In this document: one piece after another, positions 26,580 to 35,309 of the stretch
How the letters are laid out: each line of letters opens with the position of its first letter
Position numbering within the stretch: position 1 is the stretch's first letter
Assembly: GCF_031326225.1 (NCBI RefSeq)
Contig: NZ_CP133720.1
Location: forward strand, 3,658,001 to 3,722,000
Length of the DNA: 64,000 nt
Direction of reading: 5' to 3'
Origin: Undibacterium cyanobacteriorum
Lineage (GTDB): Bacteria > Pseudomonadota > Gammaproteobacteria > Burkholderiales > Burkholderiaceae_D
Made by a program: the position numbers and the translations under genes
Notes under the pieces: generated by a model
Seen by the model: the letters and a program-made list of their open reading frames with translations, nothing else
What the model was told of the DNA's origin: nothing
Databases searched by the model: none

Positions 26580-26616
26580 CTCACCCCTAACCCCTCTCCC
26601 GCACGCGGGAGAGGGG
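26580..26616. repeat. REP-like palindrome, copy 2 (inverted relative to copy 1)
   Basis: Arms CCCCTCTCCCGC / GCGGGAGAGGGG around a 2-nt loop, preceded by CTCACCCCTAA, the complement of the flank that follows copy 1. The head-to-head pair resembles the BIME units of REP elements. Confidence 0.75.
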
Positions 26617-26687
26617 GAATAAGAAATGTAGATCAATCGTATTGAACTACCCCCAACCAAGTTTGAATTTCATGTAAAGGTTATCCA

Positions 26688-29087
26688 ATGCCTAATTTCA
26701 TCGTCAAGAAAGTCGCCGTCCTCGGCGCTGGTGTGATGGGAGCGCAAATTGCTGCGCACTGTGTCAATGCCAAAGTTCCTGTCGTTTTGTTCGACCTGCC
26801 AGCTAAAGAAGGTCCGAAAAACGGTATCGTTCTCAAAGCGATTGAGAACCTGAAAAAGCTCAACCCAGCGCCACTCGGCGACAAAGACGATGCAGCCTTG
26901 ATCGAAGTCGCGAACTACGAAGACAATCTCGACGTTTTAGCTGGCTGCGATTTAATCATCGAAGCGATTGCAGAACGTATGGATTGGAAACATGATCTGT
27001 ACAAAAAGGTTGCACCACACATTGCACCAAACGCGATCTTCGCTTCTAACACTTCCGGCTTGTCGATCACAGCTTTGTCTGAAGGCTTCGATGCAGAATT
27101 GAAAGCACGTTTCTGCGGGGTGCATTTCTTCAATCCACCTCGCTATATGCACTTGGTTGAATTGATCCCAACTGCAGCAACACGTTCTGACATCCTCGAC
27201 CAACTCGAAGGTTTCTTGACCACGACTTTGGGTAAAGGCGTGGTTCACGCGAAAGACACACCGAACTTCATCGCCAATCGCGTTGGTATCTTCGGTATGC
27301 TGGCCACGATTTATCAAGCAGAACAATTTGGCTTGAGCGTTGACGTCGTCGATGATTTGACTGGTAAGAAATTGGGCCGTGCGTCGTCTGGAACTTTCCG
27401 TACAGCAGACGTAGTTGGTCTCGACACCATGGCGCACGTGATCAAAACCATGCAAGACAACTTGCAAGATGATCCTTTCTTCGCCGTCTACAAAACACCA
27501 GAAGTTTTGGCGAAATTGGTCGCTGCTGGTACCTTGGGTCAAAAATCGGGGGCTGGCTTCTACAAGAAAGTCGGCAAAGATATTCTGCGTTTAGATTTCG
27601 CCAGCGGTGAATACGTTCCAGGCGGCACCAAGGCAGATGACTTGGTCGGTCGCATCTTGAAGGAAAAAGATCCTGTCAAGAAGATGAAATCTTTGCGTGA
27701 GTCGACCAATAAACAAGCGCAATTCTTGTGGTCCATCTTCCGTGACGCATTCCACTACATCGCGATTCACGGTGCAACGATTGCGGACAATGCACGCGAT
27801 ATCGACTTCGCCATGCGTTGGGGCTTTGGCTGGAATGTCGGTCCATTCGAAACATGGCAAGCTTCTGGTTGGCAGCAAGTAGCAACTTGGGTCAAGGAAG
27901 ATATCGATGCAGGTAAAGCTCTGTGCGCAACACCATTGCCAGCGTGGGTATTTGAAGGCCCAGTGGCAGACAAAGGCGGCGTGCATACATCAGAAGGTTC
28001 TTGGTCTATCAGCCGCAGTACCTTCGTTCCACGTTCGAACTTGGCAGTCTACGATCGTCAAGCATTCCGCGCTCCTGTCTTGGGCGCTGGTGCAGAAACA
28101 GGCGCAACCGCTGGCGTTACCTTCTTCGAAGATGATTCTGTCCGTATCTGGCATCAGAACGATGATGTCTTGATCTTGTCCTTCAAGACCAAGATGCATG
28201 TGATTGGCCCAGGCGTGGTCGCTGGTATGGAAAAGGCGATTGCGGAAGCTGAGAAGAACTTCAAAGGCTTGGTCATCTGGCATGCCGACGCAGCGGAAGG
28301 CGGTGCTTTCTCTGCTGGTGCAGATTTGCAAGCGATGTTGCCATTGTTTATGTCTGGCGGCGTGAAAGCGATCGAACCAGCCGTATCACAACTGCAAAAC
28401 GCACACCAAGCATTGAAATACGCCAATATTCCTGTGGTGGCGGCGGTCGCTGGCTTGGCACTCGGTGGTGGTTGCGAGTTGATGATGCACGCAGCAAAAC
28501 GCGTTGTAGCGCTCGAATCGTACATCGGCTTGGTAGAAGTTGGCGTGGGCTTGGTTCCAGGCGGCGGTGGCTTGAAAGAAGCTGCTGTACGTGCAGCCAA
28601 AGATGCGAAAGGTACTGACATCTTGCAATTCTTGAAGGGCTACTTCATGAATGCAGCGACAGCGAATGTATCGAAGTCTGCTTTGGAAGCACAGAAAATG
28701 GGCTACCTCGGTCAAGACGACGTTATCGTTTTCAATGCCTTCGAATTGCTGCACGTCGCAAAAGTCGAAGCACGTGCCATGTTCGACGCAGGCTATCGTG
28801 CGCCGATGCGCAAGTTGGTGCCTGTGACAGGCCGTCACGGTATCGCAACAATCGGCGCGCAATTGATCAATATGCGTGATGGTGGCTTCATCTCTGCACA
28901 TGACTTCAAACTCGGCAAGATGATTGCGGAAGTCGTTTGCGGTGGCGATATCGACAATGGCAGCATGGTCAGCGAACAATGGTTGCTCGACATGGAACGC
29001 AAAGCGTTTATGGAATTGTTGAACCATCCAAAAACACAAGAGCGCATCATGGGCATGATGCAAACTGGCAAACCAGTACGTAACTAA
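26688..29087 (+). CDS. 3-hydroxyacyl-CoA dehydrogenase / enoyl-CoA hydratase fusion (FadN-like)
   Basis: 799 residues. The N-terminal NAD-binding domain begins with VAVLGAGVMGAQIAAHC (residues 8-24) and is followed by 3HCDH domains to ~residue 420. The C-terminal third is a crotonase fold with VAGLALGGGCELMMHAA (~585-601) and GLVEVGVGLVPGGGG (~612-626), which provide the oxyanion hole and active-site residues. The dehydrogenase-first order differs from E. coli FadB, where the hydratase is first. It catalyses hydration and oxidation in beta-oxidation; the thiolase gene follows after 18 nt. No upstream Shine-Dalgarno stronger than AAAGGT. Confidence 0.94.
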   Translation: MPNFIVKKVAVLGAGVMGAQIAAHCVNAKVPVVLFDLPAKEGPKNGIVLKAIENLKKLNPAPLGDKDDAALIEVANYEDNLDVLAGCDLIIEAIAERMDWKHDLYKKVAPHIAPNAIFASNTSGLSITALSEGFDAELKARFCGVHFFNPPRYMHLVELIPTAATRSDILDQLEGFLTTTLGKGVVHAKDTPNFIANRVGIFGMLATIYQAEQFGLSVDVVDDLTGKKLGRASSGTFRTADVVGLDTMAHVIKTMQDNLQDDPFFAVYKTPEVLAKLVAAGTLGQKSGAGFYKKVGKDILRLDFASGEYVPGGTKADDLVGRILKEKDPVKKMKSLRESTNKQAQFLWSIFRDAFHYIAIHGATIADNARDIDFAMRWGFGWNVGPFETWQASGWQQVATWVKEDIDAGKALCATPLPAWVFEGPVADKGGVHTSEGSWSISRSTFVPRSNLAVYDRQAFRAPVLGAGAETGATAGVTFFEDDSVRIWHQNDDVLILSFKTKMHVIGPGVVAGMEKAIAEAEKNFKGLVIWHADAAEGGAFSAGADLQAMLPLFMSGGVKAIEPAVSQLQNAHQALKYANIPVVAAVAGLALGGGCELMMHAAKRVVALESYIGLVEVGVGLVPGGGGLKEAAVRAAKDAKGTDILQFLKGYFMNAATANVSKSALEAQKMGYLGQDDVIVFNAFELLHVAKVEARAMFDAGYRAPMRKLVPVTGRHGIATIGAQLINMRDGGFISAHDFKLGKMIAEVVCGGDIDNGSMVSEQWLLDMERKAFMELLNHPKTQERIMGMMQTGKPVRN

Positions 29088-29105
29088 TTCATCGAGGAAT
29101 CGACA

Positions 29106-30302
29106 ATGACTACTCAATTACAAGACGCATACATCGTTGCGGCAACTCGTTCTCCTATTGGTAAATCCGGACGCGGCTTTTTCCGCAATACTCGTCCAGA
29201 TGACTTGCTGGTTGGTGTATTGAAATCTGCTTTGGCACAGGTGCCAAATCTCGATCCAAAATTGATCGAAGACGCGATTGTTGGCTGCTCCTTCCCAGAA
29301 GGCGCACAAGGTTTGAACTTGGCACGTATGAGCGTGCTGTTGGCAGGTTTGCCAAACACCATCGGTGGTGTAACGATTAACCGTTACTGCGCTTCCGGTA
29401 TCACGGCAGTGGCGATGGCAGCGGATCGCATTCGCGTTGGCCAAGCCGATGTCATGATCGCGGCGGGTGTGGAATCGATGTCCATGGTGCCGATGATGGG
29501 CAACAACCCATCGATGAACATGGCGATTCTCAAAGATGAAAATGCCGGTATCGCTTACGGCATGGGTTTGACGGCAGAGAAAGTCGCGGCGCAATGGAAA
29601 ATCAGCCGTGAAGCGCAAGATGCCTTCGCTTTGCAATCCCATCAACGTGCATTGGCTGCGCAAGCGGCTGGCCATTTTGATGCCGAGACCACGCCATTCG
29701 AAATCATCGATCGCGTACCGAATTTGGCAACTGGTGAAATCGAACTCAAAACACGTACCGTGAACCGCGACGAAGGTGCACGTCCAGATACTTCTTTGGA
29801 AGGTTTGGCGAAACTGAAAGCCGTTTTTGCTGCCAAAGGTTCTGTGACAGCAGGTAACAGCTCACAAACTTCTGATGGCGCAGGTGCTTTGATTTTGGTG
29901 AGCGAAAAGATCTTGAAGCAATTCAACCTGACACCATTGGCACGCTTTGCGTCCTTCGCTGTACGCGGCGTTCCACCAGAAATCATGGGTATTGGTCCGA
30001 AAGAAGCGATCCCTGCAGCATGTAAAGCAGCGGGCATCACACAAGACCAAATCGACTGGTTCGAATTGAACGAAGCGTTTGCTGCACAATCTTTGGCAGT
30101 GGTTCAAGACCTCGGTCTCGATCCAGCGAAAGTGAATCCTATGGGCGGTGCGATCGCCTTGGGTCACCCATTGGGCGCAACTGGTGCGATTCGTTCTGCA
30201 ACGACGATCCATGCTTTGCATCGTAATAATTTGAAGTACGGTATGGTGACGATGTGTGTGGGGACGGGTATGGGTGCAGCAGGCATCTTCGAACGCCTCT
30301 AA
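29106..30302 (+). CDS. Acetyl-CoA C-acyltransferase (3-ketoacyl-CoA thiolase)
   Basis: 398 residues. Thiolase active-site elements are all visible: nucleophilic Cys in RYCASGITAVAMAADRI (~93-109), NEAFA (~322-326), the His-bearing GGAIALGHPLGATGA (~348-362) and the general-base Cys in CVGTGMGAAG (~384-393). It cleaves 3-ketoacyl-CoA to acetyl-CoA and a shortened acyl-CoA. The start is 18 nt after the HAD/ECH stop with a GAGGAA ribosome site, so it is co-transcribed as the FadA partner. Confidence 0.95.
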   Translation: MTTQLQDAYIVAATRSPIGKSGRGFFRNTRPDDLLVGVLKSALAQVPNLDPKLIEDAIVGCSFPEGAQGLNLARMSVLLAGLPNTIGGVTINRYCASGITAVAMAADRIRVGQADVMIAAGVESMSMVPMMGNNPSMNMAILKDENAGIAYGMGLTAEKVAAQWKISREAQDAFALQSHQRALAAQAAGHFDAETTPFEIIDRVPNLATGEIELKTRTVNRDEGARPDTSLEGLAKLKAVFAAKGSVTAGNSSQTSDGAGALILVSEKILKQFNLTPLARFASFAVRGVPPEIMGIGPKEAIPAACKAAGITQDQIDWFELNEAFAAQSLAVVQDLGLDPAKVNPMGGAIALGHPLGATGAIRSATTIHALHRNNLKYGMVTMCVGTGMGAAGIFERL

Positions 30303-30436
30303 ATCCAATTCTAGGGCGCCGCAGGTTGTTGCGAATGCTCGCAATATTTCAATATTGCTGTGCTTCGCGCCTACTGCGGCATCCCTATAATTAAATTTAG
30401 CCGGTTGTTACGAGTTTATCGGGCGAGCTAAATTTT

Positions 30437-30505
30437 GTAGGGCTGGTGAAACCCGCGCCGCCGGAAATTTGGATGACTTTGATAGCGGGGGTTGCCCCGC
30501 CCTAC
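30437..30505. repeat. Intergenic imperfect inverted repeat (REP-like)
   Basis: Outer arms GTAGGGC (30437) and GCCCTAC (30499-30505), with inner GAAACCCGC and GCGGGGGTTG also complementary in part. Such GTAGGGC...GCCCTAC units are widespread intergenic repeats. A second, looser inverted pair built on GCCGCAG / CTGCGGC flanks 30314-30390 just upstream. Confidence 0.55.
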
Positions 30506-30554
30506 GAGCTTGTAAGAAAGATGGTTTTACTATCGAAGCCCTTGCACGAAACTA

Positions 30555-30585
30555 AACCGCACATCCAAAACTGTGCGGTTTTTTT
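30555..30585 (+). terminator. Terminator after the thiolase gene
   Basis: Stem AACCGCAC / GTGCGGTT with a 10-nt loop followed by seven T; it stands just before the alpha/beta hydrolase gene, which therefore needs its own start signal or readthrough. Confidence 0.75.
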
Positions 30586-30596
30586 ACGGAGTCTGA

Positions 30597-31478
30597 ATGA
30601 GCACGATTGAAACGACGACCTTGATTGCGAAAGATGGTACCGAGCTGGTGGGGCGCAAGTATTCGCCTGAGCGTGCGGCGCGTGCGGTGGTGTTGATTCC
30701 TGCGGCAATGGGAGTGAAGCAGCAGTTTTATGCGCCTTTTGCGGAATTCTTGTGCGAGCATGGATTTGCCGTGTTGAGCTTCGACTATCGTGGCATGGGC
30801 GAGTCTTTGGATGCGCGTTTTAGCGAGTCCTTGCGCGGCTTTAAAGCGGATATTAGCGATTGGGCGGAACTCGACTATAACTCAGCCTTGCATGCGGCGA
30901 AGGCTTGGCATCCTGAACTCCCTTTATTGGTGATCGGCCATTCGCTCGGCGGTCAACTTGCTGGTTTGCTGCCCGATAATCATTTAATCGATGGTCTGCT
31001 GACGATTGGTTCTGGCACTGGCTACTGGCGCCACAATGCGCCGCCGACCAAACGGATGGTGTGGTTGCTGTGGTATGTTTTAGTGCCGCTTTACACCAGC
31101 ATCTGTGGCTATTTTCCGGGCAAGAAATTGCGCAAAGTGGGCAATCTTCCTAAAGGCGTGATTTACCAATGGTCGCGCTGGTGCAAAGATCCGCGCTATT
31201 TCGTCGATGAAGATGGAAGGGCCATGCGCACCTATCATCAACAATTCACTGCGCCGATCCTGAGCCTCAGCTTCACCGATGACGAGATGATGGGCAGGAA
31301 AAATATCGACGGCCTGCATGACTATTTCAATCGAGCACCCATCGAGCGGCATTACATTAAGCCCAGTGATGTCCAGGCTAAACGCATCGGTCACTTCGGC
31401 TTTTTTAGACGGGAATTTCAAAACAGTTTATGGCAGCAGGCTTTACAATGGCTGGGCCAGCAAAGTATTAAAGTATAA
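30597..31478 (+). CDS. Alpha/beta hydrolase (serine hydrolase, function open)
   Basis: 293 residues without a signal peptide. The nucleophile elbow GHSLGG is at about residues 116-121, the oxyanion/HG-like segment VVLIPAAMGVKQQFY is near 31-45, and a late HFGFFR offers the catalytic His. It resembles the YheT/S33-type esterase or lysophospholipase-like group. The substrate is unknown. Position inside a fatty-acid locus suggests an esterase or thioesterase, but a terminator separates it from the thiolase. Confidence 0.85.
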   Translation: MSTIETTTLIAKDGTELVGRKYSPERAARAVVLIPAAMGVKQQFYAPFAEFLCEHGFAVLSFDYRGMGESLDARFSESLRGFKADISDWAELDYNSALHAAKAWHPELPLLVIGHSLGGQLAGLLPDNHLIDGLLTIGSGTGYWRHNAPPTKRMVWLLWYVLVPLYTSICGYFPGKKLRKVGNLPKGVIYQWSRWCKDPRYFVDEDGRAMRTYHQQFTAPILSLSFTDDEMMGRKNIDGLHDYFNRAPIERHYIKPSDVQAKRIGHFGFFRREFQNSLWQQALQWLGQQSIKV

Positions 31479-31565
31479 AAGCAAAAAGAACAAGCATTAA
31501 CAACCCTTACCAACCATCAACAGCACACCACAACCCACTAAAAACCGAACGAGAATAGAGACATC

Positions 31566-32339
31566 ATGGAAATTCTGACCCAGATTAATGACGGCATTTT
31601 GACCATTAACTTCAATCGCCCAGAAAAGAAAAATGCAATCACCTTCGGCATGTATCAAGCCATGGCAGATGCACTGAACGCCTCGAACGACGACAAAAAC
31701 GTCAGCGTAGTCGTCATTACTGGCAAACCAGAAATCTTCACGGCAGGGAATGATCTCGAAGACTTCATGAAAAATGCGGCGAGCTTAGCCTCATCTGATA
31801 TGCCACCGGTCTATCAATTTATGCACGCCTTGAACGATGCGCAAAAACCAGTGATCGCTGCGGTGTCTGGCAATGCAGTTGGTATCGGTACCACCTTATT
31901 GATGCATTGCGATTTGGTGTATGCCGCCGACAATGCAAAATTCTCTATGCCCTTCACTCAGCTCGGTCTGTGTCCAGAATTCGCCTCCAGCATGGTCTTG
32001 CCACAAATCGCAGGTTACCAACGCGCTGCCGAAAAACTCTTGTTAGGCGAAGCTTTCAGCGCGCAAGAAGCGCATGAAATGGGCTTGGTCAATAAAGTCT
32101 TGCCACTCGAAGAATTGCTGCCTTACGCTGAAAAACAAGCGGCTAAAATCGCCGCTTTGCCAGCGAAATCGATACGCCTCACCAAGTCTTTGATGAAAGC
32201 AAATCAACCGCAAGCAATTCGTGACAAGATGAATGAAGAGAACGCTCACTTTGGCGCGATGTTATCGCAACCCGAAGCACGCGAAGCGATGATGGCATTC
32301 TTCCAAAAGCGTAAGCCAGATTTCAAACAGTTCAACTAA
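31566..32339 (+). CDS. Enoyl-CoA hydratase/isomerase family protein
   Basis: 257 residues, a single crotonase domain. The signature NAVGIGTTLLMHCDLVYA (~101-118) with oxyanion-hole Gly and FSMPFTQLGLCPEFASS (~123-139) are conserved; the latter places Glu at the usual acid/base position in part. ITFGMYQAM (~25-33) and the C-terminal KSLM helix are typical. It probably hydrates enoyl-CoA or isomerises double bonds. GAATAGAGA lies before ATG 31566. It is a second hydratase in the locus besides the fusion gene, perhaps for unsaturated or branched chains (inference). Confidence 0.9.
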   Translation: MEILTQINDGILTINFNRPEKKNAITFGMYQAMADALNASNDDKNVSVVVITGKPEIFTAGNDLEDFMKNAASLASSDMPPVYQFMHALNDAQKPVIAAVSGNAVGIGTTLLMHCDLVYAADNAKFSMPFTQLGLCPEFASSMVLPQIAGYQRAAEKLLLGEAFSAQEAHEMGLVNKVLPLEELLPYAEKQAAKIAALPAKSIRLTKSLMKANQPQAIRDKMNEENAHFGAMLSQPEAREAMMAFFQKRKPDFKQFN

Positions 32340-32355
32340 GCTCAGTTCACATGCT

Positions 32356-32380
32356 GTGGTGACTCTACCGGAGTCGCCAC
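32356..32380 (+). terminator. Possible terminator after the enoyl-CoA hydratase gene
   Basis: 10-bp stem GTGGTGACTC / GAGTCGCCAC with one mismatch and a 5-nt loop, followed by a mixed pyrimidine stretch rather than a clean T-run. Confidence 0.45.
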
Positions 32381-32539
32381 TTCCCATTGCTTTTCTTTTC
32401 GCACTGTGTTTGACACGAACACCTTCGTCAACAGTAGTATCAAGACCTCAGCTTCTCCGTAAGGCCAGCATCCAGCTTGACAGCAAGGGCGATTTCATCG
32501 ATCTTCACTGAATTGACCTTCGACAGATATTCGCCAGTT

Positions 32540-34705
32540 ATGGATCCACGCACTGCCTTCATTCTCACCACCGCTTTCGCTTTGTTAAATGGCGGAGTTC
32601 TCGGTCTCATGCATCGCGGTCTTTCGCGTCAAATTCGTCCTTCTGCGGTCGATTGGCGGATTGGCACCTTGATCGCTGCAGGGGGTGTTTTGTTGCTCGC
32701 CGTTCAAACCCCGGATTCAGCGTGGCTGTTACTCCCAGTTGGGAATACCTTCGTGTTCATGGGTTTCGCCTTGTATTGGCGCTCCGTACGTCGCTTCGAT
32801 CACCTTCCCGATACTGCGTGGATTTTCCTTCCCACTCTTGTCGGCGCTGTCGCTTTGACTTGGTTCACTCTGGTAACGCCCTTGCTGTGGGTGCGTGTTT
32901 GTATCACTACGGTCGTTTGGAATACGATGATCGCAGGATCTAGTTATAGTTTACTTAAACATCGACAATTCAAACACGAAATTGGCCGTGTTTGTCTGGC
33001 AGGCATCTTCCTCATTTTGATGTGTTTCATGACGGGGCGTGCGATCTACTTCGCCCTCTATCTACGCGATGTACAGACCATCGTTTCCAACGAACATTTC
33101 ATCAATATTCTCACACCAATGAGTACTGCAGTGTTACCAGTAATCGGTACCACAGCCTTCTTAATGATGTGCTCGGAACGCTTACGTGGCGAATTGGCGG
33201 CACGCGCGATTGAACTTGACCAAAAAAATGCCGACCTCAAGCAAGCTATTCTGGCCCGCGAAGATGCCGAGCGCATCGCTCGCCATGATCTCAAGACACC
33301 GTTGGCCAGTATCGCCGCAGCCCCAGCCCTATTGCGCGGAAACACTGGTAATCAAGAAGAGTTACTGCAAATGATTGAAGGCTCAGCACGACGCGCTCTG
33401 AACATGGTCAACCTCTCGCTCGATCTATATCGGATGGAGAAAGGGCAATATCCGCTACATCCCGAACCAACTGACCTCAAAGCCGTGTTGAACACTGTAC
33501 TCGATGACTTGCACGTACACGCGCTCGCCAAACATTTACAAATTAAGGTCTCTGAACATGGGGCAGTAAGGTTGGCTTTTGCCGAAGCAGCGCTATGTTA
33601 TTCCTGCATTGCCAACTTAATCAAGAATGCCATTGAGGCTGCCAGCGAGCGATCAACTGTCGCTATCGACATCGAATATGCGCAGCTGATCACGTTGAAG
33701 ATCCATAATGACACAGCAGTACCTGAAGAATTACGTCACTGTTTCTTCGACAAATATGCAACGCTCGGTAAAGAAGGTGGCAGCGGTCTCGGCACCTACT
33801 CGTCTCGATTGCTGGCGCAAGTGCAAAAAGGTGACCTCACGATGCACACTTCCGAACAAGAAGGCACAACTCTGTGCCTAAGCCTTCCCGTGTACGCGGG
33901 TTCGGCGGACAGTGTCAACTCACCACTTCCCATCGCTACACCTTTGCAAACATCGATCGAAACATCAGAACTGAGTAAGGACAAACTCCACATATTGATG
34001 GTCGATGATGACCTGTATAACACCAAAGTAGTCGCACACCAATTGCAGCGTTTTGGCATTAGTCTCAGCACGGCACTGAATGGAAAATACGGATGGCAAG
34101 CCTGTCTAGAGCGACGTCCTGATTTGATTTTAATGGATATCGAAATGCCTATCATGAATGGCATCGATGCCTTGCAAGCGATCCGAAGCATGCAAAAAAT
34201 CAGAAACCAAACACCGAGCTTGATCGTTGCCTTTTCCTCTGATGATGGTATTCACAGCCATGAACGCTTTTTAAAAATGGGCTTTGATTATTGCTTGAGT
34301 AAGCCCGCGAGTGCCTCCGACTTGCTGGCATTGATTGAGAAATTGCCCCCACCCTCGCCACCATCACAGCAATGGGACGAGGTACGAATGCCGGTCGAGC
34401 TCTTGCCCGATCTTGAGGCTTTTCTCACTTCTCGTATCACGCTGATCAATGATCTCGAAAAGGCGATGGAAATGCATGACCATGCGAACCAACGTCGCAT
34501 TTCTCACAAATTGTCAGGAAGTTTCGCCATGTATGGCTTCAATTGGGCCGCTCAACACTGTAAACTGATTGAAACCCAAGACCTCGCCCATGATCGCAAG
34601 CAAAATCAAATAGATGAACTCATGCGACATCTAAGTGAGGTTGCAATCATCGAAGACACAAAACCTGAAGGTGCACCATCGCGTCCGGCCATATCAGGCG
34701 CTTAA
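32540..34705 (+). CDS. Membrane hybrid sensor histidine kinase with receiver and Hpt domains
   Basis: 721 residues from ATG 32540; an in-frame start at 32477 is less likely because the protein then has a non-conserved leader. About seven hydrophobic helices fill residues 5-215, a membrane sensor module. A short coiled coil precedes HisKA with His249 in ARHDLKTPLASI, a HATPase domain (~360-470, GSGLGTYSSRL), a receiver (~484-600, Asp533 in LMDIEMP) and an Hpt domain (~620-700, His656 in RRISHKLSG). All phosphorelay residues are present. The stand-alone receiver gene follows 20 nt later and would be the final acceptor. Confidence 0.93.
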   Translation: MDPRTAFILTTAFALLNGGVLGLMHRGLSRQIRPSAVDWRIGTLIAAGGVLLLAVQTPDSAWLLLPVGNTFVFMGFALYWRSVRRFDHLPDTAWIFLPTLVGAVALTWFTLVTPLLWVRVCITTVVWNTMIAGSSYSLLKHRQFKHEIGRVCLAGIFLILMCFMTGRAIYFALYLRDVQTIVSNEHFINILTPMSTAVLPVIGTTAFLMMCSERLRGELAARAIELDQKNADLKQAILAREDAERIARHDLKTPLASIAAAPALLRGNTGNQEELLQMIEGSARRALNMVNLSLDLYRMEKGQYPLHPEPTDLKAVLNTVLDDLHVHALAKHLQIKVSEHGAVRLAFAEAALCYSCIANLIKNAIEAASERSTVAIDIEYAQLITLKIHNDTAVPEELRHCFFDKYATLGKEGGSGLGTYSSRLLAQVQKGDLTMHTSEQEGTTLCLSLPVYAGSADSVNSPLPIATPLQTSIETSELSKDKLHILMVDDDLYNTKVVAHQLQRFGISLSTALNGKYGWQACLERRPDLILMDIEMPIMNGIDALQAIRSMQKIRNQTPSLIVAFSSDDGIHSHERFLKMGFDYCLSKPASASDLLALIEKLPPPSPPSQQWDEVRMPVELLPDLEAFLTSRITLINDLEKAMEMHDHANQRRISHKLSGSFAMYGFNWAAQHCKLIETQDLAHDRKQNQIDELMRHLSEVAIIEDTKPEGAPSRPAISGA

Positions 34706-34725
34706 TCACGAAGAAAGGCATAGCC

Positions 34726-35097
34726 ATGTCCACCCAACGCATTCTCGCTATCGACGATGATGAAATGGTCTTAAATTATCTCCAGCGCATGCTCGGTCAA
34801 CAGTATCAATTGATACTTTGCAGTGAATCGCAAGTTGCGGCACAAATCGCGCAAGCTGAATTGCCAGACCTCATCCTGTGCGATATCGATATGCCCGAAA
34901 TGGATGGTGGTTCGGTATTAGCCAAACTTGCAGACGATCCACGTACCGCTAAGATTCCTTTCGTCTATTTAACCTCAATGGTTTCACCCAGCGAAGTTGC
35001 CGCACTGGACGGTGTTGTCGGCGGTCGCCCAGGAATTTCGAAACGTGCCAGCGTGGCCGAAATGGTTGCGGCGATTCAAGCGAATCTGGGTCAGTAA
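34726..35097 (+). CDS. Stand-alone receiver-domain response regulator
   Basis: 123 residues, receiver only: acidic pocket IDDDE at residues 9-13, phospho-acceptor Asp53 in LLCDIDMP-like context (LILCDIDMPEMDG), the switch Thr/Ser in YLTSM and Lys in ISKRAS. Coupled to the preceding hybrid kinase by a 20-nt gap with an AGAAAGG ribosome site. It has no DNA-binding or enzymatic output, so it must act by protein contact or as a phosphate sink. Confidence 0.9.
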   Translation: MSTQRILAIDDDEMVLNYLQRMLGQQYQLILCSESQVAAQIAQAELPDLILCDIDMPEMDGGSVLAKLADDPRTAKIPFVYLTSMVSPSEVAALDGVVGGRPGISKRASVAEMVAAIQANLGQ

Positions 35098-35309
35098 GAA
35101 GAAAGTAAGCTGCCATCAACTTGTCATAAATCATCTGCATACTATCAGAATTAAAATTCAGGGTTGAAATTCTGAGATCACTTTCGGAGATCTATTTCGC
35201 CCTCGATTCCCCTGATTGAATCCATGTCGTGCTCTTGTAAATCCGGCATCGCCATAGACTAAGTCGCTATGCTAGAGTGCTAACTTCATTTCCTACAATC
35301 TACAAAGTT

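Noticed and set aside
28154..29117. Long minus-strand open frames opposite the HAD/ECH gene
   Set aside because: They mirror the codon bias of the true gene, have no homology features, and overlap it completely.
23929..32339. Aromatic or phenylacetate catabolism locus instead of fatty-acid beta-oxidation
   Set aside because: No ring-cleaving or CoA-ligase gene for aromatic acids is present; thiolase, HAD/ECH fusion and acyl-CoA dehydrogenase fit beta-oxidation best.
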